A stretch of DNA of 64,000 bases from the NCBI RefSeq assembly GCF_000717335.1, contig NZ_JNYZ01000032.1, forward strand, positions 1-64,000. Reading direction: 5' to 3'. This DNA is from Amycolatopsis jejuensis (GTDB lineage: Bacteria; Actinomycetota; Actinomycetes; Mycobacteriales; Pseudonocardiaceae). Both the position numbers and the translations under genes were made by a program. Of this stretch, positions 36,157 through 44,984 are shown one piece after another (the stretch's first letter is position 1; every line of letters starts with the position of its first letter). Below the pieces are notes generated by a model, which ran no database searches, was not told where the DNA came from, and worked only from the letters and a program-made list of their open reading frames with translations.

Positions 36157-36711
36157 ATGGCTTTGCGTGACGCCGAGGCGTACCGCGACGTCGATCTTCC
36201 GACGATCATCCGGATGGAGCGGCGGCTGCCCTGGTACGGCTGGCCGCATCTGCCGCTCGGGCTGCTGGTCTGCGTGGCCGCGATCCTTGCCGCCTACCGG
36301 GTTCCGGTGTCGTATCACCTCACCACCGCGCTGGTCGCGGGTAGCGGGGTCGTCGGCGGGTTTTCCGGTTACGGCTGTGGTCTGGTGATGGTCAGCACCC
36401 CGGACCTCGTCAAGACCGGGTACCTGCAGTGGCGCCGCACCCGCGTGCTGCGGGCGTTGCTGATCGTGCTCGGCGGGCTGTCCGCGGCGTCGATGGTGGT
36501 CGTCGTGGCGTGTCACATTTCGTTGCTGGCCGGGGCTTCCGGGCAGCATCCGTTCCGGCTTTCCCTGCAGGCCGGGCTTTACCTCGTGCTCGTGGTGGCC
36601 AACACCGTCCTCGCCGGGCTCGAGGCGTGGCAGCTGTCGAAGGTGCTGCGGCCCCCGGCTGCCGACCCCGACGAGAAGCACGCCGGGCCGGTGCGCGTCC
36701 GGCTCGGCTGA
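36157..36711 (+). CDS. Hypothetical membrane protein
   Basis: 184 aa. After a soluble N-terminus (LRDAEAYRDVDLPTIIRMERRLPW) come four probable membrane segments (LPLGLLVCVAAILAAY; TTALVAGSGVVGGFSGYGCG; LLIVLGGLSAASMVVVVACH; LQAGLYLVLVVANTVLAGLE) and a charged tail. ATG 36157 is preceded by AAGGGA. No family recognised; no clear operon partner. Ends 30 bp from the convergent tesB. Confidence 0.75.
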   Translation: MALRDAEAYRDVDLPTIIRMERRLPWYGWPHLPLGLLVCVAAILAAYRVPVSYHLTTALVAGSGVVGGFSGYGCGLVMVSTPDLVKTGYLQWRRTRVLRALLIVLGGLSAASMVVVVACHISLLAGASGQHPFRLSLQAGLYLVLVVANTVLAGLEAWQLSKVLRPPAADPDEKHAGPVRVRLG

Positions 36712-36741
36712 GCGTCTACATCGGACGGACACAAAGGACGG

Positions 36742-37566
36742 TCAGCGCCTGCGCAGCAGCACTTCCTGCGTGACGGACGCGACCAGGCGCCCGTCGGTCG
36801 TGAAGAACTCGCCGTGCGTGAGGCCGCGGGTGCTCGCGTAACTCGGGCTTTCCATGTCGAACAGCAGCCATTCGTCCGCGCGGAACGGCCGGTGGAACCA
36901 CACCGCGTGGTCCAGCGATGTCAGCTGCGGCTCGCCGGGATCGTTGCGATGCGGCAGGAGGGCGGTCCCGGCCAGGCGGATGTCCGAGATGTAGGTGAGC
37001 GCGCAGACGTGCGCCAGCGGGGTGTCCGGGAGCGCGTCCTTCGCCCTTACCCAGATCTGCTGGCGTGGCCCGCGGCCGGTGTCGGGCACCCCGGTCTCGG
37101 GGTCGCTCACGAACCGCACCTCGATCGCGGACAGCACGATCGGCGACCGGTCCTGCTCGACCACGGCGACCTCGTCCGGCGCCGGGACGTCCGGCATCCG
37201 CGCCTGGTGTGCGCTGCTCTCGGCCTCGACCTGGAACGACGCGGACAAGCTGAAGATGCTCTCGCCGTTCTGGATCGCCACGACCCGGCGCGTGGTGAAC
37301 GAACCGCCGTCGCGAGTGCGCTCCACCTCGTAGATGATCGGCATGTCGGTGCGGCCGCCGCGGATGAAGTAGCCGTGCAGCGAGTGGACGTGCCGCGCGG
37401 CAGGCACGGTCGCGCCGGCCGCGGTAAGCGCTTGCGCCGCGACCTGACCACCGAACGCCCGTTGCGGCGAGCCCTGGTGGCACCATCCGCGGAACAGGTT
37501 CAGCTCGAGTGGTTCGAGCTTCAGCAGCTGGTCGAGCCCGGGCCGGATCGGATCGATGGTCGTCAC
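36742..37566 (-). CDS. Acyl-CoA thioesterase II
   Basis: 274 aa, double hot-dog TesB family: FRGWCHQGSPQRAFGGQVAAQAL near the N-terminus, VHSLHGYFIRGG, and in the second half LTSLDHAVWFHRPFRADEWLLF with the catalytic Asp, followed by ...SPSYASTRGLTHGEFF. It hydrolyses medium- to long-chain acyl-CoA. It is 21 bp downstream of an alpha/beta-hydrolase gene on the same strand. Confidence 0.93.
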   Translation of the reverse strand: MTTIDPIRPGLDQLLKLEPLELNLFRGWCHQGSPQRAFGGQVAAQALTAAGATVPAARHVHSLHGYFIRGGRTDMPIIYEVERTRDGGSFTTRRVVAIQNGESIFSLSASFQVEAESSAHQARMPDVPAPDEVAVVEQDRSPIVLSAIEVRFVSDPETGVPDTGRGPRQQIWVRAKDALPDTPLAHVCALTYISDIRLAGTALLPHRNDPGEPQLTSLDHAVWFHRPFRADEWLLFDMESPSYASTRGLTHGEFFTTDGRLVASVTQEVLLRRR

Positions 37567-37587
37567 CGGCCCAGTCTAAGCGGCCGC

Positions 37588-38316
37588 TCAGTCATCTCGC
37601 GGGGTGAGCAGCGGCACGATCGCGGCTGGATCCTGGACGTGCGCGTTGTGCCCCAGCCCGGCCAGGACCACCGCATTGTCCGCCAGCGCCTGCAACTGCT
37701 CCGGACGCGACATCGGGTCGTTCTCACCCGCCGCGAGTACCACCGGACACCGCGCGTCCGCCAGCAACCGCGGCATGTCCGGTCGTCCGACGCCGAACGC
37801 GGCCGAGTCCAGCGTGAGCCGCCAGCCGTCCGGGGTCTCGGTGACGCCGTCCGGATCTGCGGTGGTCAAGCCGGTGAGCCCGGCTACCTTCAGGAACGCG
37901 GCTTCTGCCTCCTTTCGAGTGTCGAACAGCCGCGGTGGCCGCTGCGCCTGTGCGGCGGCGCGCGCGAGGTCGTCGTCGCTCCACTCCACCTTGACGCCCA
38001 GCGCCAGCACCCGGCTGACGTCGAGCCCGTACCGCCCGCTCGCCAGCTCCAACGCGACGACCCCGCCGAGCGAATGGCCCGCGATGACGATCGGGCCGGG
38101 CTCGTCCAGCACGTCGGCCACTGCGGCGGCGAGCGCGTCGAACGAGTACGCAGGCAGCGGTGCCGAGCCGCCGTGCCCGGGCAGGTCGGGAATGAGCACC
38201 CGGCGGCCGAGCAGGCCCGCGGCGGCGTCCCAGACTGCGCCGGTGGCGCCGAGACCGTGCAGGAGCAGGACCGGCGGTTTGCCGGTTCCGGTGGTGCGCA
38301 GCTTGAGTTTTTCCAC
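37588..38316 (-). CDS. alpha/beta hydrolase
   Basis: 242 aa. Oxyanion strand VLLLHGLGATG, nucleophile elbow GHSLGG, late Asp region AAGENDPMSR, and catalytic His in GLGHNAHVQD. Cytosolic, no signal peptide. Substrate unknown; pairing with tesB suggests ester or thioester metabolism. Divergent from the P450 gene with 47 bp between. Confidence 0.88.
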   Translation of the reverse strand: MEKLKLRTTGTGKPPVLLLHGLGATGAVWDAAAGLLGRRVLIPDLPGHGGSAPLPAYSFDALAAAVADVLDEPGPIVIAGHSLGGVVALELASGRYGLDVSRVLALGVKVEWSDDDLARAAAQAQRPPRLFDTRKEAEAAFLKVAGLTGLTTADPDGVTETPDGWRLTLDSAAFGVGRPDMPRLLADARCPVVLAAGENDPMSRPEQLQALADNAVVLAGLGHNAHVQDPAAIVPLLTPRDD

Positions 38317-38363
38317 CGGACGGATCTTTCCGCAGGCGGTGGTGCCGGGGCTAGGGTCGGAAC

Positions 38364-39635
38364 GTGTCGAGTGCTGTCATCGCCGACCCGGACACCTACG
38401 TGACGGGCGTGCCCCACGAACTGCTCGCCCGCCTGCGCCGCGAAACGCCCGTGACGCGGATCGGCGATTTCTGGGCAGTGCTGCGGCATGCCGAGGTACG
38501 GCAGGTGCTGCGCAGTCCGGCGGTGTTCTCCTCCCAGCTCGGCGGTACCCAGGTCCGCGACCCGGCCACGGCCGAGGACCTGCGGTACGTGCGCCGGATG
38601 ATGCTCAACATGGACCCGCCCGAGCACGGCAGGCTGCGTGGGCTGCTCACGAAGGCGTTCACCCCGCGCGCGATCGGCAGGCTCACCGAACGGATCGAGG
38701 GCTGGGCGCGCGACCTCGTGGCGGCCGTTGCCGACCGTGGTGAATGCGATTTCGCCAAGGACGTCGCCGCCGACCTGCCGTTGCTGACGCTCGCCGAGGT
38801 CTTCGGCGTGCCGGAGCAGGACCGGCGGCTGATGTTCGACTGGAGCAACCGCGTGATCGGCTACCAGGACGCCGAATACGCGGTGAGCGCGACTGTCCGT
38901 GCCGACGACGTGACCGACCTTGCGCGGGCCGCGCTGGCGGTGCGCCCGGAACCTGGTCCGGGCGGGCAGATGCCGGATCCACGCAGCCGCACCGGAATGC
39001 CCGACCTGTATGCCTACGCGCACGCACTCGGCGAACACAAGCGCACGCACCCGGGCGACGACGTGATGAGCAATCTGATGCAGTACGTCGACGACGACGG
39101 CGGCCGGGTGTCGATCGAGGAATTCGAGAACCTGTTCTGGCTGTTTTCCGTGGCAGGCAACGAAACTCTGCGCAACGGCCTGCCCGGCGGGATGGCCGCG
39201 CTGCTGGCGCACCCGGAGCAGTACCGCAAGCTGCTCGCCGACCGGACCCTGCTGCCCGGCGCGGTGGAGGAAATGCTGCGCTGGTGGACGCCGGTGATGA
39301 ACTTCCGCCGCACCGCGACGCAGGACACCCGGCTGTCCGGGGTCGACATCAAAGCCGGGGACAAGGTGGTGGTGTGGTTCTCGTCGGCCAACCGGGACGA
39401 GTCGGTGTTCCCAGACCCGGACGTCTTCGACGTGACGCGCGCACCGAGCGAGCACCTGACGTTCGGCCACGGCCCACACTTCTGCCTCGGCTCCCACCTC
39501 GCGCGAGTGCAGATGCGCGCGCTGTTCGAGGCCGTGCTCGACCGGCTCGGCGAGGTTCGGCCCGCAGGTGAACCCCGCCGGTTGCGGTCGAACTTCCAGA
39601 ACGGGATCAAAAGCCTCCCGATCCGCTGGGACTGA
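38364..39635 (+). CDS. Cytochrome P450
   Basis: 423 aa soluble bacterial P450. Heme-binding loop FGHGPHFCLG with Cys374, I-helix VAGNETLRN, and ExxR in VEEMLRWW. WFSSANRDESVFPDPDVFDVTR and the general pattern resemble the CYP124/125/142 group that hydroxylates branched lipids or sterol side chains; this is a resemblance only. GTG start. No ferredoxin or reductase gene adjacent. Confidence 0.92.
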   Translation: MSSAVIADPDTYVTGVPHELLARLRRETPVTRIGDFWAVLRHAEVRQVLRSPAVFSSQLGGTQVRDPATAEDLRYVRRMMLNMDPPEHGRLRGLLTKAFTPRAIGRLTERIEGWARDLVAAVADRGECDFAKDVAADLPLLTLAEVFGVPEQDRRLMFDWSNRVIGYQDAEYAVSATVRADDVTDLARAALAVRPEPGPGGQMPDPRSRTGMPDLYAYAHALGEHKRTHPGDDVMSNLMQYVDDDGGRVSIEEFENLFWLFSVAGNETLRNGLPGGMAALLAHPEQYRKLLADRTLLPGAVEEMLRWWTPVMNFRRTATQDTRLSGVDIKAGDKVVVWFSSANRDESVFPDPDVFDVTRAPSEHLTFGHGPHFCLGSHLARVQMRALFEAVLDRLGEVRPAGEPRRLRSNFQNGIKSLPIRWD

Positions 39636-40474
39636 CCTGCGGTTGGTGGCGGAAGGTGGGTCGGTTCGGCTGCGGTGGGTTGGGCAGGGGTGGCCTCCTC
39701 CTGCTATCGGGGCGCGTGTGCGGTGTGGGGTTGGTTGAGTTCGGTCGGTGGGGGTCGCTGCGGTTGGCTGGGGGTGGCACGTCGGCCGAGGTCGGTCGAT
39801 GGTGGCTGCCGTGGTCAGCCAGTGGCGCCGGGTCGGGCGAGGTCGGTCGACGGTGGCGGCCGTGGTGGGCCGGTGGCGCCGGGATGGGTGAGGTCGGGTG
39901 GCGGCCGTGGTCAGCCAGCGGCGGCGGGTCGGGCGAAACGGAGCTGCAGCGGCCGTCGGAGCCGACTGCGGGCGGCGGGGCGGCCGGAATTGACCTCCGG
40001 CGGTAGCCGCCGTTGAGTGCCGCGTCGGTCGCTGCCTGCCGATGGCGGACGCCGGGGCTTTCGGGTGCGCTGGGCTGGCCGAAGTCGCCCAGCTGCGGTT
40101 ACTGGGGGTGGACCAGCGGTGCCGGGTCGGAGGGGGTCGCCCAATGCTGGACGCCGTGGTGGGCCAGCGGTGCCAGGTTGGGCGGGGTCGGTAAGTGCTG
40201 GCTGTCGGGGTGGGTCGGTGGTGTCGGGGCAGGTGGGGTTGGCCTGCGGTGGTTGTCGAGGTTGGCTGGCGGTGCCAGGTTGGGCGGGGTCGGTAAATGC
40301 TGGCTGCCGGGGTGGGTCGGTGGTGTCGGGGCGGGTGGGGTTGGCCTGCGGTGGTTGTCGAGGTTGCCTGGCGGTGCCAGGTCGGCCGAGGTCGGCTGGT
40401 CGTGGCGGTCAGGGTTGGGTGGCGGTGCCGGGGCGGTCGAAGCCGAGTTGCTGCGACCGCTCGGCGGGGACTGG
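39636..40474. other. 839-bp G/T-rich gene-free region
   Basis: The plus strand is strikingly rich in G and T with many GGGG and GGTGGG runs, and it holds two repeat families. Open frames exist in several phases but have no start signals, domains or consistent codon use. Plus-strand G-runs (for example 39653-39700) could fold as G-quadruplexes. Confidence 0.65.
39770..40410. repeat. Minisatellite region with 102-bp tandem duplication
   Basis: GGTGCCAGGTTGGGCGGGG begins at 40169 and 40271, and a shorter version at 40373, giving an exact 102-bp period. The first two units are almost identical. Upstream (about 39770-39945), shorter units of the type GTCAGCCAG(T/C)GGCG recur at about 45-55 bp spacing. 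102 is a multiple of three. Confidence 0.8.
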
Positions 40475-41236
40475 TCAGCCGAAGCTGACCAGTGAAAGCC
40501 AGCGGTCCAGGAACTCCGTGTCTCCGCTGCGTTGGGCGGTCTCCGCGGGCAGGCGGCCGTAGATCATCAGCAGGAGGTCGGCCAGCGGGGCTGCCACGGT
40601 GACCGTCGCGGTCCCCGCTGGTGGGCCTGGGTGCCAGCCCAGGACTTCGCCGGTGAGGTCGACCGTCCACGAGGCTGCGTGGTCCGTCGGGGAGAGGTGG
40701 ATGGTGCGGCCCGGGGCGAGCAGTTCGCGGCGTTCCGGGAAGTACTCCAGCATCGCCGGCAGCGAGCCCAGCTCGAGCCATTCCTCCAGCGCGTCGTGCG
40801 CCACCTCCGGGGTGACGGTGAACTTTCCGCCCGCGGCCATGGTCGCGTCGGCGCGGTGGACTGTCGTCTCGTTCATGAAACGTCGTGCATAGAACGCTGC
40901 CCGGGGCTCGCCGTCGGGGATCGGGGTGAACACCTGCGCGTCCGGACCCGCTTCGCGCAGGGTCGCCGCCAGCATCCGGGCACCGTCGGCGAGCCACGTC
41001 GCCGGGCGTGGGACGTCCACCGGCTGCCGCAGCTCTTCGTCCGGCAACGGGTGGTCGGCTCGCGTGCGGACGGTCTCCTCCGCCCACCGGTGCCCGGTGC
41101 CGATGTGGTTGAGCAGCTGCCCGAGGTTCCAGTCCGGACAGGACGCGATCCGCGTCGCCCGGTCCGCGCCCTCGACGGCCGCCGCGAGCAGCTCCGTCTG
41201 CCGCACGATCTCGGCGCAACGCTGGTCGAAGTCCAT
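40475..41236 (-). CDS. TIGR03083/DinB-like maleylpyruvate isomerase family protein
   Basis: 253 aa. The N-terminal metal-binding helical bundle starts FDQRCAEIVRQTELLAAAV, followed by CPDWNLGQLLNHIGTGHRW (His ligands) and later NETTVHRADATMA with another His. The C-terminal half is the family's SCP2-like domain (AASWTVDLTGEVLGW). Members are often mycothiol-dependent isomerases or transferases, but many have no known substrate. ATG 41236 with AGAGGA upstream. Confidence 0.85.
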   Translation of the reverse strand: MDFDQRCAEIVRQTELLAAAVEGADRATRIASCPDWNLGQLLNHIGTGHRWAEETVRTRADHPLPDEELRQPVDVPRPATWLADGARMLAATLREAGPDAQVFTPIPDGEPRAAFYARRFMNETTVHRADATMAAGGKFTVTPEVAHDALEEWLELGSLPAMLEYFPERRELLAPGRTIHLSPTDHAASWTVDLTGEVLGWHPGPPAGTATVTVAAPLADLLLMIYGRLPAETAQRSGDTEFLDRWLSLVSFG

Positions 41237-41328
41237 GGGGTGTCCTCTCCGGTTCGGGTCCGTTGACACCGAGTGGTCGGAGCCACCGGAGCCATCCGGA
41301 CGCCGCGCCCCGAAGAAGTTTCCCGGAG

Positions 41329-42327
41329 TTAATCCACGCTCCAGGCGTCGCTCCACTCCGCATTGCGAGCCGCGCGGTATCGCACGCCGTGCCGCTTCGA
41401 CACGACGGTGCCGGGGGCCAGCCCGTCGACGGTGCACAGCTCGAGCTGCACGAACCCCTTGTGCTTGCGCGGATGCCGGATGATCCGCGCCGACGGCCGG
41501 TCGACCGGAGCCGACGTGGCTGCCACGTACGAGAACTTCTCGTCCTCGAATCCGAGCGTTCCGGACTTGATTCGCCGGTGTACCCCGCTGCGTGGCAACC
41601 GGGCGGCGAAGTGACACCAGTCCTCGCCCGGGGTGATGGGGCAGCTGCCGTCGTGCGGGCACGGCGCAACGACGCGGCGGCCCGCTTCGCGTAGGACATC
41701 GCGAGCTGCGCGAATGCGCTCGAACCCGGCAGGCGTGCCGGGCTCCACGAGCACGACCGTGCCGGCTTTCGCCGCGAGCCACCGGACCACGTCGGCGCGG
41801 CCGGGCTCAGGCAGCTCGCCCAGGACATACGACATCGTGACCAGGTCGGCCTCCGGCGCAGCCGAGGCGGAATCGACCAACCCGCGCTGCCAGGTCGCGG
41901 CTCGGACGGCAGGCTCGACGGCGTTCGCTGCCAGCTTGCGCCCCAGCGCCAGCGCACCAGCCACCTGCTCGACGACGGTGCATTTCTCCAGCGAAGGCCA
42001 TACTGCGGCTGCTGCCCACACCGCGGCCCCGGTGCCGCCGCCGATGTCGACATGGGTCTTCGGCGCGTACCCGGGCGCGGCGGCAGCCACCTCGTCCAGT
42101 ACAGCGCTGACCGCCGCGTATGTGGCCGGCATCCGATACCCGGCGTACGCTGCGACGTCCAGCTCCGAGGTGAGGATCGGCGACGTCGCTGAGTCGCCTT
42201 GTCGATAACGCTTGCTGAGCCGGTCGACGGCCTGCGCAAGCCGGGATTCGGGGTACCGGCCGAGCTCGTCGTCGAGGGCGGAGCGGAGATCGTCGGGGAG
42301 GGTTGCCACGGACGAGAATTCTCCCAT
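41329..42327 (-). CDS. Rsm22-like methyltransferase family protein
   Basis: 332 aa. The SAM-binding motif is HVDIGGGTGAAVWAA. The Rsm22 signature cysteines are present in CPHDGSCP and DWCHF, which bind an iron-sulfur cluster in homologues linked to small ribosomal subunit assembly. The C-terminus carries RHPRKHKGFVQLELC, another family block. Start ATG 42327; shorter starts are possible. Divergent from the DGPF/ECF42 operon. Confidence 0.88.
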   Translation of the reverse strand: MGEFSSVATLPDDLRSALDDELGRYPESRLAQAVDRLSKRYRQGDSATSPILTSELDVAAYAGYRMPATYAAVSAVLDEVAAAAPGYAPKTHVDIGGGTGAAVWAAAAVWPSLEKCTVVEQVAGALALGRKLAANAVEPAVRAATWQRGLVDSASAAPEADLVTMSYVLGELPEPGRADVVRWLAAKAGTVVLVEPGTPAGFERIRAARDVLREAGRRVVAPCPHDGSCPITPGEDWCHFAARLPRSGVHRRIKSGTLGFEDEKFSYVAATSAPVDRPSARIIRHPRKHKGFVQLELCTVDGLAPGTVVSKRHGVRYRAARNAEWSDAWSVD

Positions 42328-42395
42328 GCCCGTTTTGTCCCCAGGGGCTCGCCTGACCTGCTAGTTTCGCGGCGGGGAAAAAAGTTTGGGGACCG

Positions 42396-42422
42396 TGTCG
42401 ATCCGGCGGGCAGCCGTTCGAC
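42396..42422 (+). promoter_or_regulatory. Candidate ECF42 promoter
   Basis: TGTCGA (42396-42401), 17 bp, then CGAC (42419-42422). This matches the ECF42 target pattern as I recall it (TGTCGA at -35, CGA followed by C or T at -10). It lies 40 bp upstream of the first DGPF gene, fitting autoregulation by the sigma factor encoded downstream. Confidence 0.65.
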
Positions 42423-42462
42423 GCAGGAGTGAGAGAAAGCCGAGAGCGAAGGGGAACCAGAG

Positions 42463-42891
42463 ATGCGTTTCATGGTGATCATGAAGTCCAGCGAGGAGAG
42501 CGAAGCGGGCGAGATGCCCAGCACGGAGCTGCTCGCCGAGATGGGGAAGTTCAACGAGGAACTGGTGCGGGCCGGCGTGATGCTCGCCGGGGAGGGCCTG
42601 CTGTCCAGCGCGGAGGGGGCGCGCGTGCGGTTTGGCGGGACTGCTGAACCATCGGTGATCGACGGTCCGTTCGCCGAGACCAAGGAACTGGTTGCCGGGT
42701 TCTGGATCCTGCAGGTCCGCTCGCTGGAAGAAGCGGTGGAATGGGTGAAGCGCGTGCCGAACACCGACGGTGCGCACCACGAGATCGAGATCCGGCGCAT
42801 TGCCGAAGCCGAGGATTTCGGTGACAACTTCACCCCTGAGCTGCGGGAAGCCGAGGAGAAGCTGCGCGAGGAAGCCGCCAAGAACGCATGA
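42463..42891 (+). CDS. YciI-like DGPF-domain protein (first)
   Basis: 142 aa. The family motif DGPFAETKEL is present, with the ferredoxin-like start RFMVIMKSSEESEAGEMP and a C-terminal acidic helix (EEKLREEAAKNA). DGPF proteins accompany ECF42 sigma factors; their biochemical role is unknown. AAGGGGA upstream of the ATG. It overlaps the next gene by 4 bp. Confidence 0.9.
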   Translation: MRFMVIMKSSEESEAGEMPSTELLAEMGKFNEELVRAGVMLAGEGLLSSAEGARVRFGGTAEPSVIDGPFAETKELVAGFWILQVRSLEEAVEWVKRVPNTDGAHHEIEIRRIAEAEDFGDNFTPELREAEEKLREEAAKNA

Positions 42892-43244
42892 AGTTCATGG
42901 TGCTCGTGAAGGCGAACGCGGCATCGGAGGCGGGAGCGGTGCCGAGCCGGGAGCTCATCGAGCAGATGAACCGGTTCAACGAGGAACTCGCGTCGTCGGG
43001 ACACCTGGTCCAGACCGCAGGGCTCACGCCGAGCGCGGAGGGCGCCCGGCTGCTGTGGTTCGAGGGCGACAGCGAGCCAGAAGTGGTGGACGGTCCGTTC
43101 GCCGAGACGAAGGAGCTGGTGGCCGGGGTCTGGATCCTGCAGGGGGAGTCGGTCGCGGAGATCGTGGAGCTGATGAAGCGCGCGCCGAACCCCGACCGGC
43201 AGGCAGGCACCGTCGAGATCCGCCCGATGATCGACGCGTTGTGA
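42888..43244 (+). CDS. YciI-like DGPF-domain protein (second)
   Basis: 118 aa, a paralogue of the gene just upstream: KFMVLVKANAASEAGAVPS at the start and the identical DGPFAETKEL motif. It lacks the acidic tail of the first copy. The ATGA overlap couples translation. A perfect hairpin follows seven bases after its stop and separates it from the sigma-factor gene. Confidence 0.9.
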   Translation: MKFMVLVKANAASEAGAVPSRELIEQMNRFNEELASSGHLVQTAGLTPSAEGARLLWFEGDSEPEVVDGPFAETKELVAGVWILQGESVAEIVELMKRAPNPDRQAGTVEIRPMIDAL

Positions 43245-43250
43245 CGGCTC

Positions 43251-43278
43251 GCCCGCCCGAGGGTTGCCTCGGGCGGGC
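43251..43278 (+). terminator. Hairpin between the DGPF genes and the ECF42 gene
   Basis: GCCCGCCCGAGG (43251-43262), loop GTTG, then CCTCGGGCGGGC (43267-43278): a perfect 12-bp GC-only stem. No T-tract. It would attenuate transcription so that the sigma factor is made in smaller amounts than the DGPF proteins. Confidence 0.6.
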
Positions 43279-43298
43279 CGGGGCTGTCTGATGGGGCC

Positions 43299-44576
43299 GT
43301 GGACACGCATGGTGCCGTGGAGGCGGTCTGGAGGATCGAGTCGGCGCGGGTGATCGCGGGTCTCGCGCGCATGGTGCGCGACGTGGGCCTCGCCGAGGAG
43401 CTGGCGCAGGACGCGCTGGTTGCTGCGCTCGAACAGTGGCCGGATACCGGCGTGCCGCGTAACCCGGGTGCCTGGCTGATGACCATCGCGAAGCGGCGGG
43501 CCATCGATCTGTTCCGGCGCAACGAGACGCTGGGCCGCAAACTCGACGAGATCGGCCGCGAGCAGGAGCAGCTCGGCGAGGGCGTGCTGCCCGACTTCGA
43601 CGCTGTCCTCGACGACGAACACATCGAGGACGACATGCTCCGCCTCGTGTTCACCGCCTGTCACCCGGTGCTGTCCACCCAAGCGCGCGTGGCGTTGACC
43701 TTGCGCATGCTCGGCGGGCTCACCACCGACGAGATCGCGCGCGCGTTCCTGGTGAAGGAATCGACTGTCGCGCAACGCATTGTGCGGGCAAAGAAGACGC
43801 TGGCCGACGCCAAGGTGCCGTTCGAGGTGCCGGTTGGTGACGAGCGCGTGGCGCGGGTGCCCGCCGTGCTCGAAGTGATCTACCTGATCTTCAACGAGGG
43901 CTACTCGGCGACGCGCGGCGACGATTGGATGCGCCCCGCGCTGTGCGAGGACGCGATGCGGCTTGGCCGGGTGCTGGCCGGGCTGATGCCTGCCGAGCCG
44001 GAAGTGCACGGCCTGGTGGCGCTGATGGAAATCCAGGCTTCGCGGTCGGCGGCGCGCACCGGCCCGAACGGGGAGCCGGTGCTGCTGATGGACCAGGATC
44101 GCGGCCGTTGGGACCGCCTGCTGATCCAGCGTGGTCTTGCTGCGCTGACGCGGTCGGAACAACTCGCTGACGGCGCGTACGGGCCGTATTCCGCGCAGGC
44201 TGCGATCGCTGCGTGCCATGCCACGGCGGTGACGCCCGACGAAACGAACTGGACGCGGATCGCCGCGCTGTACACGGGTTTGGCGCAGCTCACGCCGTCG
44301 CCGGTGATCGAGCTGAACCGGGCCGTCGCGGTGTCGATGGCCGAGGGACCGGAGGCCGGGCTGGCCCTGGTGGACCGGATCGCGGACGATCCGGCGCTGA
44401 AGAACTACCACCTGCTGCCGAGCGTGCGCGGCGATTTCCTGTACAAGCTGGGCCGCCGTGACGAGGCGCGCGCCGAATTCGAACGCGCGGCCGAGATGAC
44501 GGGCAATGCGCGCGAACGGGCGCTGCTGCTCGAACGGGCCGAGTCGTGCAGCAAACAGGAAGCGGGAACGAGGTAG
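43299..44576 (+). CDS. ECF42-type RNA polymerase sigma factor
   Basis: 425 aa. Sigma regions 2 (VRDVGLAEELAQDALVAALEQW, with NPGAWLMTIAKRRAID) and 4 (LRMLGGLTTDEIARAFLVKESTVAQRIVRAKK) are followed by a ~230-residue C-terminal extension beginning LIFNEGYSA and ending in TPR-like helices (LGRRDEARAEFERAAEM). This layout and the neighbouring DGPF genes define ECF42. In studied members the extension modulates activity and no anti-sigma factor is present. GTG start. Confidence 0.92.
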   Translation: MDTHGAVEAVWRIESARVIAGLARMVRDVGLAEELAQDALVAALEQWPDTGVPRNPGAWLMTIAKRRAIDLFRRNETLGRKLDEIGREQEQLGEGVLPDFDAVLDDEHIEDDMLRLVFTACHPVLSTQARVALTLRMLGGLTTDEIARAFLVKESTVAQRIVRAKKTLADAKVPFEVPVGDERVARVPAVLEVIYLIFNEGYSATRGDDWMRPALCEDAMRLGRVLAGLMPAEPEVHGLVALMEIQASRSAARTGPNGEPVLLMDQDRGRWDRLLIQRGLAALTRSEQLADGAYGPYSAQAAIAACHATAVTPDETNWTRIAALYTGLAQLTPSPVIELNRAVAVSMAEGPEAGLALVDRIADDPALKNYHLLPSVRGDFLYKLGRRDEARAEFERAAEMTGNARERALLLERAESCSKQEAGTR

Positions 44577-44984
44577 GCGGGCACCGGTCGGTGCGGTCGT
44601 GATCTGCATGGGGGAAACGGTGCCGCACGGGTCTGACAGTTTTCGCGAATCGGGGGGTTGGGGCTCGGGGTTGTCCACAAGTCGGTGCGGCTGTGGACAA
44701 CCTGGCCTTGGCGGGCTTGGGGTTGCCGGATGTTCGGTACGTTCGTGGTGGGCGGCGATGTGACCCGGGATTGTGGCTTGCAAGGAGGGAGTTGTTGGTG
44801 TGATTGGTTGATGGGGAGGTTCGCTTGGGTGGCTGAAGTTCCTGCCGGGGCTTGGTGAAGCGGCTGATGTGGTGGCGACCGGCGACTGGACTGTAAGCCG
44901 GTGGACGATGCCAACGTCACCAAGTCAGGCCAGTGGTTCGTCGGCGCTCTGGTGGGTTTGGCCGGGGTGTCGTCGGACTGTGGG
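44577..44984. other. 408-bp gap between convergent genes
   Basis: No supported gene. A short dyad GCACCG-GT-CGGTGC lies just after the sigma-gene stop, and a pair of DnaA-box-like sequences lies at 44671-44700. The right half is G/T-rich on the plus strand and unremarkable. Confidence 0.6.
44671..44700. promoter_or_regulatory. Inverted pair of perfect DnaA boxes (or terminator hairpin)
   Basis: TTGTCCACA (44671-44679) faces TGTGGACAA (44692-44700). Both equal the consensus DnaA box used in high-GC actinobacteria. With two flanking bases on each side the arms form an 11-bp stem around a 12-nt loop, so a terminator for the convergent genes is the alternative. No other exact copies were noticed in the window. 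Confidence 0.45.

Noticed and set aside
37890..44783. A 2297-codon open frame on the minus strand
   Set aside because: It runs antisense or out of phase through well-supported genes (P450, DinB-like, DGPF, sigma factor). Its composition is Arg/Pro/His-rich, and long shadow frames are common at this GC content.
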